Shown piece after piece: positions 33,566-42,336 of a stretch of 64,000 nt of DNA. How positions within the stretch are numbered: the first letter of the stretch is position 1; each line of letters opens with the position of its first letter. This stretch comes from JACVRW01 sp963827065. GTDB lineage: Bacteria > Actinomycetota > Thermoleophilia > Solirubrobacterales > Thermoleophilaceae. The position numbers were made by a program, and so were the translations under genes. Below the pieces are notes generated by a model. The model was given only the letters and a program-made list of their open reading frames with translations. It was not told where the DNA came from and ran no database searches. The stretch covers positions 422,950-486,949 of the forward strand of contig CAWGZM010000001.1 in NCBI GenBank assembly GCA_963827065.1. Direction: 5' to 3'.

Positions 33566-34053
33566 CAGATCAGGACGGGCTGAGTGTCCGCGCGTGACTC
33601 TTCCACGAGCGGCATCGTGTCACGTCGCCAGACCAGATCGACGCTGGCGCGAGCGACAAGCTTCCCGCGCTGGTTCATCACACGCCAGCGCGTGCTAACG
33701 AGGCCGTGGCCTGGGTCGATCTCCGACTTGGCGGCGATCTCGCCCTCGACGTGGATCGTGTCGCCGATCCTGACCGGCTGCTTGAAGACCGCGTCGCCAA
33801 CGCGGCGCAGCGCGACGATCCGCTCGGGATCGAACGGCATCAGGCCCGCCGCATACGACAGCACCAGGAGCCCGTGCGCGATCCGCTCGCCGAAGCGGCT
33901 GCCCGCCGCCCACTCGGCGTCGGTGTGCTGCGGATGGGTGTCGCCGGTGAGGGTCGCGAAGCCCATGATGTCCGCCTCGCCGATCGTGCGGCCGCGCGTG
34001 ACGAAGCGCTCGCCCTCGCTCAGCGCGTCGAAGTCCTTGGCGAACGTGTTCAC
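33565..34053 (-). CDS. MaoC-like hotdog dehydratase
   Basis: A 162-residue hotdog-fold protein with the R-hydratase/dehydratase motif FATLTGDTHPQHTDAEWA (Asp/His pair) and FGERIAHGLLVLSYAAGLMP. No FabZ is visible in the operon, so this protein may supply the 3-hydroxyacyl-ACP dehydratase step, as HadB-type MaoC proteins do in mycobacteria; that role is inference. It is ATGA-coupled to the SGNH hydrolase gene and shares one base with fabI. Confidence 0.85.
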   Translation of the reverse strand: MNTFAKDFDALSEGERFVTRGRTIGEADIMGFATLTGDTHPQHTDAEWAAGSRFGERIAHGLLVLSYAAGLMPFDPERIVALRRVGDAVFKQPVRIGDTIHVEGEIAAKSEIDPGHGLVSTRWRVMNQRGKLVARASVDLVWRRDTMPLVEESRADTQPVLI

Positions 34054-34667
34054 AGCGACTCAGCCTTCTTGGGTGCTCGCCTGAACGGTCCGCGGGCACG
34101 GTCCTTCAGCGCGCGCAGGAACTCGTAGGCCGCGCGCCGGTGGCCCTCCTCGGAGGGATGGAAGCCGTCCTCCCCGAAGGTGGAGCGCTCCTGCGCCGCC
34201 GGGTGGTCGAAGCCCTCGAGCAGCACCACGCCGTGAGCGTTGGCGACGTCGCGGGCCGCGTCGTTGAACAGCTGCATCCCCTTCTCCACACGTGCGCGCG
34301 AGCGCGGGCGCAGGTCGAGGAAGCGCGAGATGTCGGGGTAGGTCGCTGACATGATCTCGGCGTGCGGCGCCTCGCGCCGTAGCCGCCGGAACATCCGGCC
34401 GAGCCGCTCCGCGTACTCGTGCGAGTCCGGCCGGGTCGACTCGAGCACGTCGTTGGCGCCGCAGACGAGCGTCACCAGGTCGGGCTCGAGCTCGATCGCG
34501 CGCGAGAGCTGCTCGCTCTCGACCTCCTCGCTCGTCGCACCGACGGTCGCCAGGTTCTCGTAGCGCACGTGCGGCCCGAGCTGACGCGCGATCTCGTCCG
34601 GCCAGCGCGGCTGACCCGGCACGAGCCCGGCGGTGAAGCTGTCTCCCATTGCGACGTAGGTGGTCAC
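34050..34667 (-). CDS. SGNH/GDSL-type hydrolase
   Basis: A 205-residue esterase-type protein: block I YVAMGDSFTAG (nucleophile Ser), block II Gly (ATVGATSEE), block III VCGANDVL, block V DGFHPSEEGH (Asp/His). No signal peptide, so it acts in the cytoplasm. Start GTG 34667 overlaps the accD-like stop (GTGA). Its place inside a fatty-acid synthase operon suggests a thioesterase or lysophospholipase role on acyl chains, but the substrate is not known. Confidence 0.85.
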   Translation of the reverse strand: MTTYVAMGDSFTAGLVPGQPRWPDEIARQLGPHVRYENLATVGATSEEVESEQLSRAIELEPDLVTLVCGANDVLESTRPDSHEYAERLGRMFRRLRREAPHAEIMSATYPDISRFLDLRPRSRARVEKGMQLFNDAARDVANAHGVVLLEGFDHPAAQERSTFGEDGFHPSEEGHRRAAYEFLRALKDRARGPFRRAPKKAESL

Positions 34668-36169
34668 AGCGGGATGTTCCCTCCGGCGTTGCCGTGCTCG
34701 CCCGACAGCGACAGCCCGGCGAGCGCACCCGCCAGCCTGCGGCGCGTGTCCGCCGGCTCGACGAGCTCGTCGATGTGGCCCTCGCGCGCCGCGACGATCG
34801 CGGACACGTTGCCGTCGGCGTACTCGGCGGCGAGCCGCTCGCGCTCGGCCTCCGGGTCGTCCGCCGCGGCGATGTCGCGCTTGTGAACGATCCCCACTGC
34901 CTGCTTCGGCCCCATGATCCCTATCTCGGCATGCGGCCACGCGAGCGCGAGGTCGGCGCCGAGGTCCTTCGAGTTCATCGTGATGTATGCGCCGCCGTAG
35001 GCCTTGCGCAGGATCACGGTCACCTTCGGCACCACCGCCTCGGCGAACGCGTGCAGGAGCTTGGCGCCCTGGCGAATCACGCCGAGCCCCTCCTGCTTCG
35101 TGCCGGGCAGGAAGCCCGGCGTGTCGACGAGCACGACGAGCGGCAGGCCGTACGAGTTGCAGATGCGCACGAACTTGGCGGCCTTCTGGGATGCCGCGGC
35201 GTCGATCACGCCGCCGAGATACCAGGGTTGGTTGGCAATCACGCCGACGGCGCGGCCGTCGATGCGGCAGAAGCCCGTGACCATGTTGCGCGCCCAGCGC
35301 TCGGACATCTCGAGCATGGCGCCGTCGTCCACGACCGCCGCGATCACGTCACGCACGTCGTAGACGGAGCGCTGCGACTCGGGCACGAAGGTGGACGGGT
35401 CGACAGTCGGCACCGCCGCCGGACCGCCGTGCGGGGGCTGCTCGCCGGCGTGGGACGGCAGGAAGGCCAGCAGCTGCCTGGCGAGCGCCGCCGCCTCGCG
35501 GTCATCCTGTGCCACGAACTGGCAGACGCCGTTCTTCGAGTGCACGCGCGGGCCGCCGAGCTCGGCGGCGTCGACGTCCTCACCCATGACCTCGCGCACG
35601 ACGCCCGGGCCGGTCAGGAACATCGCCGAGCCCTCCGTCATCACGACGAAGTCGGTGAGCGCCGGCGAATAGGCGCCGCCGCCGGCCGACACGCCGGTGA
35701 TGATCGAGATCTGCGGGACGCGGCCCGACAGCTTCACGCTCTCGCGGAAGATGCGCCCGTAGCCGCCGAGCGCCGCGATGCCGTCGTCCATGCGGGCGCC
35801 GCCCGATGAGACGAAGCCGATCACCGGCGCCCCCGCGCGGCCGGCGAGCTGCATCACGCGGACGATCGTGTCGGCGTGCGCCTCGCCCAGCGAGCCGCCG
35901 GCGAACGTCTGGTCCTGCGCATAGCAGTAGACCGGGCGTCCGCCGATCGAGCCCGCGGCGCCGACGACGCCGTCACCGGGCTGCATGCGCTTCGACTCGC
36001 GCCGTGGCAGCACGGTCGAGCGGATCACGTGCAGCGAGCCCGGATCGCAGAGCGTCTCGAGACGCTCGTAGGCGGTCAGCTTGCGGGGCTCCTCGACTAC
36101 GACGGCTGCCGCATGCCGGCCATTGTTCGACCGGCGGCGGGCCATCGTCCTCTCAGCTAGTGCGCTCAT
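34664..36169 (-). CDS. accD: Acyl-CoA carboxylase carboxyltransferase (beta) subunit
   Basis: A 501-residue carboxyltransferase with both crotonase-like halves: oxyanion glycines in SSGGARMDDG and GVSAGGGAYS, and in the second half VDTPGFLPGTKQE and RKAYGGAYITM. Length and single-chain layout match actinobacterial AccD/PccB proteins, which carboxylate acetyl- or propionyl-CoA with a separate biotin subunit. No biotin carboxylase gene lies in the window. Within the fab operon, malonyl-CoA supply is the likely job. ATGA overlap with fabF. Confidence 0.9.
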   Translation of the reverse strand: MSALAERTMARRRSNNGRHAAAVVVEEPRKLTAYERLETLCDPGSLHVIRSTVLPRRESKRMQPGDGVVGAAGSIGGRPVYCYAQDQTFAGGSLGEAHADTIVRVMQLAGRAGAPVIGFVSSGGARMDDGIAALGGYGRIFRESVKLSGRVPQISIITGVSAGGGAYSPALTDFVVMTEGSAMFLTGPGVVREVMGEDVDAAELGGPRVHSKNGVCQFVAQDDREAAALARQLLAFLPSHAGEQPPHGGPAAVPTVDPSTFVPESQRSVYDVRDVIAAVVDDGAMLEMSERWARNMVTGFCRIDGRAVGVIANQPWYLGGVIDAAASQKAAKFVRICNSYGLPLVVLVDTPGFLPGTKQEGLGVIRQGAKLLHAFAEAVVPKVTVILRKAYGGAYITMNSKDLGADLALAWPHAEIGIMGPKQAVGIVHKRDIAAADDPEAERERLAAEYADGNVSAIVAAREGHIDELVEPADTRRRLAGALAGLSLSGEHGNAGGNIPL

Positions 36170-37368
36170 GAAGCCTCCAGGCAGAGCACGGCGTTGTGGC
36201 CTCCAAATCCGAATGCGTTAGAGATCCCGATCGCACGCACTTCTCCGTTCTGGAGCGGACGCGCCTCGTTCGGGACGTAATCCAGGTCGAGCCCCTCATC
36301 GGGCTCTTCGTAGTTCAGGGTCGGCGGCGCGATCCGGTCGCGCAGCGCCAGCAGCGTGGCGATCGCCTCGACCGCGCCGGCCGCGCCGAGCAGGTGCCCG
36401 ATCGCGGACTTGGTCGAGCTGACAGGCAGCTTCGCCGCAAGCTCGTCGCCGAATGCGGTCTTGACGGCGTTCGTCTCGGCGCGATCGTTCAGCGGCGTCG
36501 AGGTGCCGTGGGCGTTGACGTAGATGACGTCCTCGGGCGTCAGATCCGCGTCCTTCAGCGCGAGCTCGATGGCCTTCGAGGCACCGCGGCCGCTCGGCTC
36601 GGGGGCCGTCAGGTGGTATGCGTCCGACGTTGACGCGTAACCCCGCAGGTAGCCGAGGATGCGTGCGCCGCGCTCCTTCGCGGCCTCCTCCTCCTCGAGC
36701 ACGAGCACGCCCGCGCCCTCACCCATCACGAAGCCGTCGCGGCGACGGTCGAAGGGCCGTGAGATGCCGCTGTCGGACAGCGCGTCCATGCGCCCGAACG
36801 CCGCGGTGGCGAGCGGGGTGATCGCGGCCTCGCTGCCGCCGGTGACGACGCGGTCGGCGTCGCCGTAGCGGATCAGCCGCTCGGCCATGCCGATCGCATG
36901 GGCGCCGGCCGCGCAGGCGGAAACGGTCCCGAAGGACTGCCCGCGCAGGTCGTACTTCATTGCGACCACGCCGGAAGCGGCATTCGCCATCAGCAGCGGG
37001 ATCGAGAGCGGCGAGATCTTCTGCTCGCCCTGGTCCCGCATGATGATGTGTTGGTGCTCGAGCGTGCCGATCCCGCCGATGCCGGTGCCGATGATGCAGG
37101 CGGTCCGGTCGGGATCGCCGGGCGGGCCGTCCTCCCAGCCCGCGTCCTCGAGTGCCTCCTTCGAAGCCGCAAGGGCGAACTGGGTGAAGCGGTCCGAGCG
37201 GCGCGCCTCCTTGACGGAGAGGTGCTCCGTGGGCTCGAACTCCGACGCCCGGCCGAAGCCGTCCTCGATCCCGGACACCCCGGCGCTCCAGCGCTCGTGC
37301 AGGGTGCGGGCGCCGACGCCGAGAGGCGTGACCGCGCCGACTCCGGTTATGACGGCGTTGCGCGTCAT
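36166..37368 (-). CDS. fabF: 3-oxoacyl-[acyl-carrier-protein] synthase II
   Basis: A 400-residue condensing enzyme: catalytic Cys in FGTVSACAAGAHAIG, His in YVNAHGTSTPLNDRAE, Lys in SSTKSAIGHLLGAAGAVEA, and the C-terminal GFGGHNAVLCL. It elongates acyl-ACP with malonyl-ACP. ATGA-coupled to the acyl carrier protein gene upstream and to accD downstream. Confidence 0.96.
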   Translation of the reverse strand: MTRNAVITGVGAVTPLGVGARTLHERWSAGVSGIEDGFGRASEFEPTEHLSVKEARRSDRFTQFALAASKEALEDAGWEDGPPGDPDRTACIIGTGIGGIGTLEHQHIIMRDQGEQKISPLSIPLLMANAASGVVAMKYDLRGQSFGTVSACAAGAHAIGMAERLIRYGDADRVVTGGSEAAITPLATAAFGRMDALSDSGISRPFDRRRDGFVMGEGAGVLVLEEEEAAKERGARILGYLRGYASTSDAYHLTAPEPSGRGASKAIELALKDADLTPEDVIYVNAHGTSTPLNDRAETNAVKTAFGDELAAKLPVSSTKSAIGHLLGAAGAVEAIATLLALRDRIAPPTLNYEEPDEGLDLDYVPNEARPLQNGEVRAIGISNAFGFGGHNAVLCLEAS

Positions 37369-37613
37369 CCGAGCTTCGACATCACCAGGTCGACGGCCTG
37401 CCGGACGCTCGTCACGCCCTCCATGTCCTCGCCCTTGAGCTGTACGCCGTACTCGTCCTCGACGATCTGCGCCAGCTCGACGAGGTCGAGCGAATCGACG
37501 TCCATGGCCTCGAACTCGGCATCGGGGCCGATCTGGTCCGGCTCGGCGCCGAACTCCTCGAGAGCCTTGAACACCCGGCTCTCGATCTCCTCACGTGTAG
37601 CGGTAGCTGCCAT
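37365..37613 (-). CDS. acpP: Acyl carrier protein
   Basis: An 82-residue acidic helical protein with the phosphopantetheine site Ser in DVDSLDLVELAQ. It carries growing acyl chains for the surrounding fab enzymes. Start ATG 37613 has GGAAG upstream; an earlier in-frame ATG would add an atypical basic extension. ATGA overlap with fabF, 33-nt gap to fabG. Confidence 0.96.
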   Translation of the reverse strand: MAATATREEIESRVFKALEEFGAEPDQIGPDAEFEAMDVDSLDLVELAQIVEDEYGVQLKGEDMEGVTSVRQAVDLVMSKLG

Positions 37614-37646
37614 CTCTTCCTTTCGTTTCGTGAAAACCGCCACTGG

Positions 37647-38381
37647 TCAGGCGGTCAACCCTCCATCAACCGTCAGGCACACGCCGGTTACATAGCCGGC
37701 GCCGTCGGATGCCAGGAAGCGCACGCACTCGGCGACGTCCTCCGGCGTTCCGGGCCTGCGGGCAGGCACGTGCTCGAGCAGGTTCTCGGCAATGCCCTCG
37801 GTCATGTCTGTTTCGATCAGGCCCGGCGCAACGGCGTTCACCGTCACCCCGCGGCGCGCGACCTCGGCGGCGACGGTCTTCGTCATCGCTACGAGCCCCG
37901 CCTTCGAAGCCGCGTAGTTCGCCTGGCCCGGGTTGGCCCGCTGACCGACGATCGAAGCGATGTTGACTACCCGGCCATAGCGCGCGCGAATCATCGGCCG
38001 CAGCGCGCGGCGGGTCAGCCGGAAGGCCGCTGACAGGTTGGTGTCGATGACCTTCGCCCAGTCCTCGTCGTCGATCTGCGGGGAGAGCCCGTCCGCGCGC
38101 ACCCCGGCGTTGTTCACCAGCACGAGCACGGGCCCGAACTCGTCCTCGAGCGTCTTGAAGAGCTGTTCCGCGGTCTCGGGGTCGGCGATGTCGCCCTGGA
38201 GCGCCTTCGCGCGGCCGCCGGCGCTCGTGATCTCCTCGACCACGGCCTCGGCCGCCTCGCTGTCGCTGCGGTAGCCCAAGCCGACCGGCCAGCCTTCGCG
38301 GGCGAGCGACTTGGCGATCGCGGCGCCGATGCCGCGCGAGCCGCCGGTCACGAGGGCGCTTCCTTCTGGTCTGCCGTTCAT
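37647..38381 (-). CDS. fabG: 3-oxoacyl-[acyl-carrier-protein] reductase
   Basis: A 244-residue classical short-chain dehydrogenase: TGGSRGIGAAIA cofactor loop, NNAG, catalytic Ser and the YAASKAGL Tyr/Lys pair, and the C-terminal VTGVCLTVDGGLTA typical of FabG. It reduces 3-oxoacyl-ACP with NADPH. Start ATG 38381 overlaps the fabH stop as ATGA; an ATG at 38390 is possible. Confidence 0.95.
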   Translation of the reverse strand: MNGRPEGSALVTGGSRGIGAAIAKSLAREGWPVGLGYRSDSEAAEAVVEEITSAGGRAKALQGDIADPETAEQLFKTLEDEFGPVLVLVNNAGVRADGLSPQIDDEDWAKVIDTNLSAAFRLTRRALRPMIRARYGRVVNIASIVGQRANPGQANYAASKAGLVAMTKTVAAEVARRGVTVNAVAPGLIETDMTEGIAENLLEHVPARRPGTPEDVAECVRFLASDGAGYVTGVCLTVDGGLTA

Positions 38382-39388
38382 GGCGCCCATTCGATCACCC
38401 CCGCTCCCCACGTGAAGCCCGCGCCGAAGGCGGCGAGCAGCACGTTCATGCCGGGCTCGAGCATTCCGCGCCGGCGCGCGTCGACCATCGCGATCGGAAG
38501 CGTGGCCGACGACGTGTTGCCGAAGCGGTCGATGCAGTCGATCAGGCGCGACTCGTCGAGCCCGAGGCGCTCGCCGACGGCGCGCAGGATGCGGATGTTG
38601 GCCTGGTGGTAGACGAAGAGGTCGATGTCGTCGAGCTCGAGGCCAGTGCGCTCGACCGCCTCGATGGTGGCCTCAGACATCCGCTGAACGGCCGCCTTGA
38701 AGGTGTCGTGGCCCTGCATGCGGATGTACTGCTCCTCATGCGAGGCGCGGATCGAGGGCCCACCGCGGCCGTCGCAGGCGAGGACGATCTCGCCGACCCA
38801 GCCGCCGGAGCCGTTGGCGGGGCCGACCACGGCCGCGCCGGCGCCGTCCGCGAACAGGGCCGCGGTGCCGCGGTCGGAGCTGTCGACGAAGCGGCTCAGC
38901 ACGTCCGCGCCGATCACGAGGACATGCTCTGCACGGCCGCCCTCGACCTGCGCGGTCGCCATCGAGAGTGCGGACAGGAAGCCGGTGCACGCGGCGCCGA
39001 GGTCCATCGCGCCGGCGTGGTGGGCGCCCAGCTCGGTCGCCACCAGCGGCGCGGCGTTCGGAAGGATCTCGTCGGGCGCGACGGTGGCGAGCAGCACGAG
39101 GTCGAGATCCGCGGCATCGACGCCGGCCTCCTCGAGCGCGAGCCGGCCGGCCTCCACCCCGAGGCTCATCACGGTCTCGCCGTCGGAGACGTTGCGGCGC
39201 TCGTGCACGCCCGTGCGGTGAACGATCCACTGCTCGGTCACGCCCGCGCCGGCGGCGACCACGTCGTTGCCGACGATCTGGTCCGGCACCGCCATCGAGA
39301 TCGACGCGAGCGAGGCGGCCCGCAGCTCGCGCGGGCGGCCCGGCGCCCGCGTGGCGACCGCGGTCTGGCTGAAGCGGCCCTCAGGCAT
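38378..39388 (-). CDS. fabH: 3-oxoacyl-[acyl-carrier-protein] synthase III
   Basis: A 336-residue initiating condensing enzyme with Cys in DLGAACTGFLSAL, His in FVYHQANIRIL and Asn in FGNTSSATLPIA. It joins acyl-CoA primer to malonyl-ACP. An N-terminal extension of ~30 residues precedes the usual start of the fold. Start ATG 39388 overlaps fabD by 8 nt. Confidence 0.95.
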   Translation of the reverse strand: MPEGRFSQTAVATRAPGRPRELRAASLASISMAVPDQIVGNDVVAAGAGVTEQWIVHRTGVHERRNVSDGETVMSLGVEAGRLALEEAGVDAADLDLVLLATVAPDEILPNAAPLVATELGAHHAGAMDLGAACTGFLSALSMATAQVEGGRAEHVLVIGADVLSRFVDSSDRGTAALFADGAGAAVVGPANGSGGWVGEIVLACDGRGGPSIRASHEEQYIRMQGHDTFKAAVQRMSEATIEAVERTGLELDDIDLFVYHQANIRILRAVGERLGLDESRLIDCIDRFGNTSSATLPIAMVDARRRGMLEPGMNVLLAAFGAGFTWGAGVIEWAP

Positions 39389-40259
39389 GAGCGGCCTCCG
39401 TTGTCTCGGCGAGCGGCGCCTCGGCCTCGACACCGTCGAGCGACTTGCGAACGAGATTGGTCAGCACGCGGCCGGGGCCGGTCTCGACGAAGCGGCGCGC
39501 GCCGGCGCCCTCGAGCGCGTGCATCACGTCGAGCCAGCGCACGGGGCTCGTGATCGCCTCCACGAGGCGCGCGGGGATGTCATCGAAGGGCTCGGCGGTA
39601 ACGCAGGAGTAGACGGGCACGTTCGGCGTCCCGATCTCGGTCTCGCCCACGATCGCACGGAACGGCTCGACGGCCGGCTCCATCAGCGGCGAGTGGAAGG
39701 CGCCGGCGACAGGCAGCCGCTTCGCCCGCACGCGCCGCTCGGAGAGAGCCGTCTCAGCCTCGTCGAGCGCCGCGGTGGCGCCGGACAGGACGAGCTGGTC
39801 GGGAGCGTTGTCGTTCGCGACCGATAGACCGGTTGCCTCGGCGACCTCGTGGATCGGCCCGCGGTCGCCGCGGGCGCGGACGGCGATCATGCCGCCGTCG
39901 CCGGTTTCCTCGGCCGCCTCCTGCATGAGCCGGCCGCGCGCGGCGACGAGCCTGAGCCCGTCCTCGGCCGACAGCGCCTCGGCCGCCACGAGCGCGGCGA
40001 TCTCGCCGAGCGAGTGACCCGCCATCAGATCGGGGGTCGTGCTCGCACGCAGCTGCTCCCAGCCGGCGAGCGCCGCGCAGAAGATTGCGGGCTGGGCCCA
40101 GCGGGTCCCGTCGCCGGCGCGCTCGAAGAGGTCGTCGCCGACCTCCCGGAAGGCCTGCTCGAGCAGGTCCGGGCGCTGACGCTCGACGATCTCGCGCATG
40201 TCGGGCGTCTGGCTCCCCTGGCCAGGGAACAGCAGCGTTGTCTGGGATGGATGACCCAC
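39381..40259 (-). CDS. fabD: Malonyl-CoA:ACP transacylase
   Basis: A 292-residue acyltransferase: LLFPGQGSQ at the start, nucleophile Ser in AGHSLGEIAAL, conserved Arg in AARGRLMQEA and His in GAFHSPLM. It loads malonyl onto ACP and heads the fatty-acid operon. Start GTG 40259 with a GGAGAAAGG-type ribosome site. GGTTA repeats upstream are candidate operator half-sites. Confidence 0.95.
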   Translation of the reverse strand: MGHPSQTTLLFPGQGSQTPDMREIVERQRPDLLEQAFREVGDDLFERAGDGTRWAQPAIFCAALAGWEQLRASTTPDLMAGHSLGEIAALVAAEALSAEDGLRLVAARGRLMQEAAEETGDGGMIAVRARGDRGPIHEVAEATGLSVANDNAPDQLVLSGATAALDEAETALSERRVRAKRLPVAGAFHSPLMEPAVEPFRAIVGETEIGTPNVPVYSCVTAEPFDDIPARLVEAITSPVRWLDVMHALEGAGARRFVETGPGRVLTNLVRKSLDGVEAEAPLAETTEAAHA

Positions 40260-40262
40260 GTA

Positions 40263-40309
40263 TTAACCCTTTCTCCGGGCGGGGCCGTGGGTTACCTGGG
40301 CACTTAACC
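40263..40309 (-). promoter_or_regulatory. GGTTA half-site repeats upstream of fabD
   Basis: Three copies of GGTTA(A/C) occur within 47 nt before fabD: an inverted pair (40290-40294 and 40305-40309, centre-to-centre 15 nt) and a third copy (40263-40268) next to the start codon. They may be an operator for lipid-responsive control of the fab operon. The 89-nt interval to the divergent GST gene also holds a C7/G7-type hairpin (40311-40329). Confidence 0.4.
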
Positions 40310-40348
40310 TACCCCCCGCCTGGGGGGGTCCTTTAGCCTGCCCAGGCG

Positions 40349-40963
40349 GTGATCACGCTATATCGGGCCCCCTTCTCCACGAACGTAGAGCGCGTCGGGA
40401 TCGCCCTCGCGCTGAAGGGACGCCAGGTGGACTCAGTCGTGATCTCCTACGAGGACCGCTCCCCGGTGGTCGAAGTGAGCGGCCAAGGGCTCGTTCCGGT
40501 GATAGTCGACGACGGCCAGGTCGTTGCGGACTCGACGCGCATCCTTCGCCATCTGGACGAGCGCTATCCGGAGCCGCGCCTGTTTCCATCCGACCCTTCT
40601 CGCCGGGCCGAGGTCGACATCTTCCTCGAGTGGTTCAACGAGCAGTGGAAGCGAGCGCCCAACGCGATGGAGGACGAGCTCGAGAAGCCGGCGCCGGACC
40701 CCGCCCTGGTCGACGAGCTCAGCCGGCGCATGAGGGCCACGCTGCCGCTCTTCGAGGGCCTCCTCGATGGCCGCGACCACCTCTTCGGCGAGCTCTCCGC
40801 GGCCGACCTGGCCGCCTATCCCTTCCTCAAGTACGGGGCGGGCCGCGATCCCGCCGACGACGAGCTCTTCCACCGCCTGCTCGAGGAGCACCTGCAACTC
40901 GACGGCCGATATCCGAGACTCAGCGCATGGATCGCGCGCATCGCCGCGTTGCCGCAGGTCTAA
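40349..40963 (+). CDS. Glutathione S-transferase family protein
   Basis: A 204-residue protein with an N-terminal thioredoxin-like domain (YRAPFSTNVERVGIALALKG, GLVPVIVDDGQVVADSTRIL) and a C-terminal helical domain with the ELSAADLAAYPFLKYG segment characteristic of GST folds. Actinobacteria mostly lack glutathione, so the thiol partner or even catalysis is unclear. Start GTG 40349. Divergent from fabD; followed 8 nt later by the conserved hypothetical. Confidence 0.85.
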   Translation: MITLYRAPFSTNVERVGIALALKGRQVDSVVISYEDRSPVVEVSGQGLVPVIVDDGQVVADSTRILRHLDERYPEPRLFPSDPSRRAEVDIFLEWFNEQWKRAPNAMEDELEKPAPDPALVDELSRRMRATLPLFEGLLDGRDHLFGELSAADLAAYPFLKYGAGRDPADDELFHRLLEEHLQLDGRYPRLSAWIARIAALPQV

Positions 40964-40970
40964 CCCCCTG

Positions 40971-41330
40971 ATGCCCAAGTACACGGTCAACCCCAAGGGC
41001 GTCGAGAAGGCCAAGAGGCTTATCGAGAGCCGCCAGTACGTCCTCGAGAGCGAGTGGGGCGAGGTGCAGCCGCGCGCCGCCGACGAGAATCGCTTCCTCG
41101 AGTCGCACTCCTTCGAGGAGTACGGCGAGTGGCATCTCGGGCTGACCGAGGGTCCTGCTGACGACACGAAGGCGCGCTACGCGTTCGTCTACGGCGACTT
41201 CCGCCGGCTGCACCGCTCGGGCCTGATCGCCTGCCACTACCGCGCCGCGGAATGGCGCCACAAGGAGGTCGAGCTGGCCGCGCACGACCTCCTACAGCTG
41301 CTCGACGCGAAGGCCGGTATCAGCGGTTGA
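40971..41330 (+). CDS. Conserved actinobacterial hypothetical protein
   Basis: A 119-residue soluble protein (MPKYTVNPKGVEKAKRLIES at the start; FVYGDFRRLHRSGLIACHYR in the middle). It resembles a hypothetical protein widely seen in actinobacteria, for which I know no function. ATG 40971 follows the GST stop by 7 nt. Its 3' end overlaps the convergent pdhB-like gene by 11 nt. Confidence 0.82.
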   Translation: MPKYTVNPKGVEKAKRLIESRQYVLESEWGEVQPRAADENRFLESHSFEEYGEWHLGLTEGPADDTKARYAFVYGDFRRLHRSGLIACHYRAAEWRHKEVELAAHDLLQLLDAKAGISG

Positions 41331-42336
41331 GCACCGAGCGCGCTGCCGCGGCGATCCGCTCGGCGCCCGGCATCGCGGCGAGCTCCAGGTTCTTCGCGTA
41401 GGGAAGCGGGACCTCGGCCATGCCGACGCGCTCGACCGGCGCGTCCAGGTCATCGAAGCAGGCCTTGGAGATGCGGGCGGCGATCTCGGCGGTCACGCCG
41501 TAGCTCGGCCAGCCCTCCTCGACGCAGAGCGCGCGATTCGTCCGCGCGACCGAGGCGGCGACCGTCTCGACGTCGAGCGGGCGCAGCGAGCGCAGGTCGA
41601 CGACCTCGGCGGAGATGCCCTCGTCGGCGAGCTGCTCCGCCACCTCGAGCGAGCGCGTGACCGCGTAGGAGTGCGCGACGAGCGTGATGTCGCTGCCCTC
41701 GCGGACGACCTGGGCGCGGCCGATCGGGGTCACGTGCTCCGGATCGAGCGGCACCTCGCCCTTCTGCTTGTAGAGCGGCAGGTTCTCGACGACGAGCACC
41801 GGGTCCTCGTCGCGGATCGCCGCCTTGAGGAGGCCCTTCGCGTCCGCGGGGTTCGCGGGCGCCACGACCTTCAGTCCCGGCGTCGACGCGAACCAGCCCT
41901 CGACCGACTGCGAGTGCTGCGCGGTGAGCTGGTTGCCGGCGCCGTTGGGCGTACGGATCACGAGCGGGCAGCGCACCTCGCCGCCGAACATCGCCCCGAC
42001 CTTGGCGGCGTGGTTGATCACCTGGTCCATCGCGACCAGCAGGAAGTTGATCGTCATGATCTCGACGATCGGCCGCTCGCCGAGCATCGCGGCGCCGACG
42101 CCGGCGCCGACGAAGCCCTCCTCGGAGATCGGCGTGTCGCGGACGCGGTCGGGGCCGAACTCATCCATCAGGCCGGCCGTCACCTTGTAGGAGCCATCGA
42201 AGAGACCGACCTCCTCGCCCATGATGAAGACGCGCTCGTCGCGCGCGAGCTCCTCGCGCATGGCGAGCCGCAGGGCCTCGCGGTAGGTCATCACCTCGGT
42301 GCCGGCGGCTGTGGGTGTCGCTACGGCGGTCGTCAC
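41320..42336 (-). CDS. pdhB: 2-oxoacid dehydrogenase E1 component, beta subunit
   Basis: A 338-residue transketolase-like E1 beta subunit: EEVGLFDGSYKVTAGLMDEFG, DTPISEEGFVGAGVGAAMLG, IRTPNGAGNQLTAQHSQSVE and the C-terminal transketolase domain with VDLRSLRPLDVETV. With the alpha subunit it decarboxylates a 2-oxoacid (pyruvate, acetoin-type or branched-chain) using TPP. No E2 lipoyl protein or E3 is in the window. Overlaps pdhA by 4 nt. Confidence 0.92.
   Translation of the reverse strand: MTTAVATPTAAGTEVMTYREALRLAMREELARDERVFIMGEEVGLFDGSYKVTAGLMDEFGPDRVRDTPISEEGFVGAGVGAAMLGERPIVEIMTINFLLVAMDQVINHAAKVGAMFGGEVRCPLVIRTPNGAGNQLTAQHSQSVEGWFASTPGLKVVAPANPADAKGLLKAAIRDEDPVLVVENLPLYKQKGEVPLDPEHVTPIGRAQVVREGSDITLVAHSYAVTRSLEVAEQLADEGISAEVVDLRSLRPLDVETVAASVARTNRALCVEEGWPSYGVTAEIAARISKACFDDLDAPVERVGMAEVPLPYAKNLELAAMPGAERIAAAARSVLNR

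Noticed and set aside
40311..40329. C7/G7 hairpin as a terminator
   Set aside because: It lies between divergent promoters, where a terminator has no gene to end; kept only as a note.
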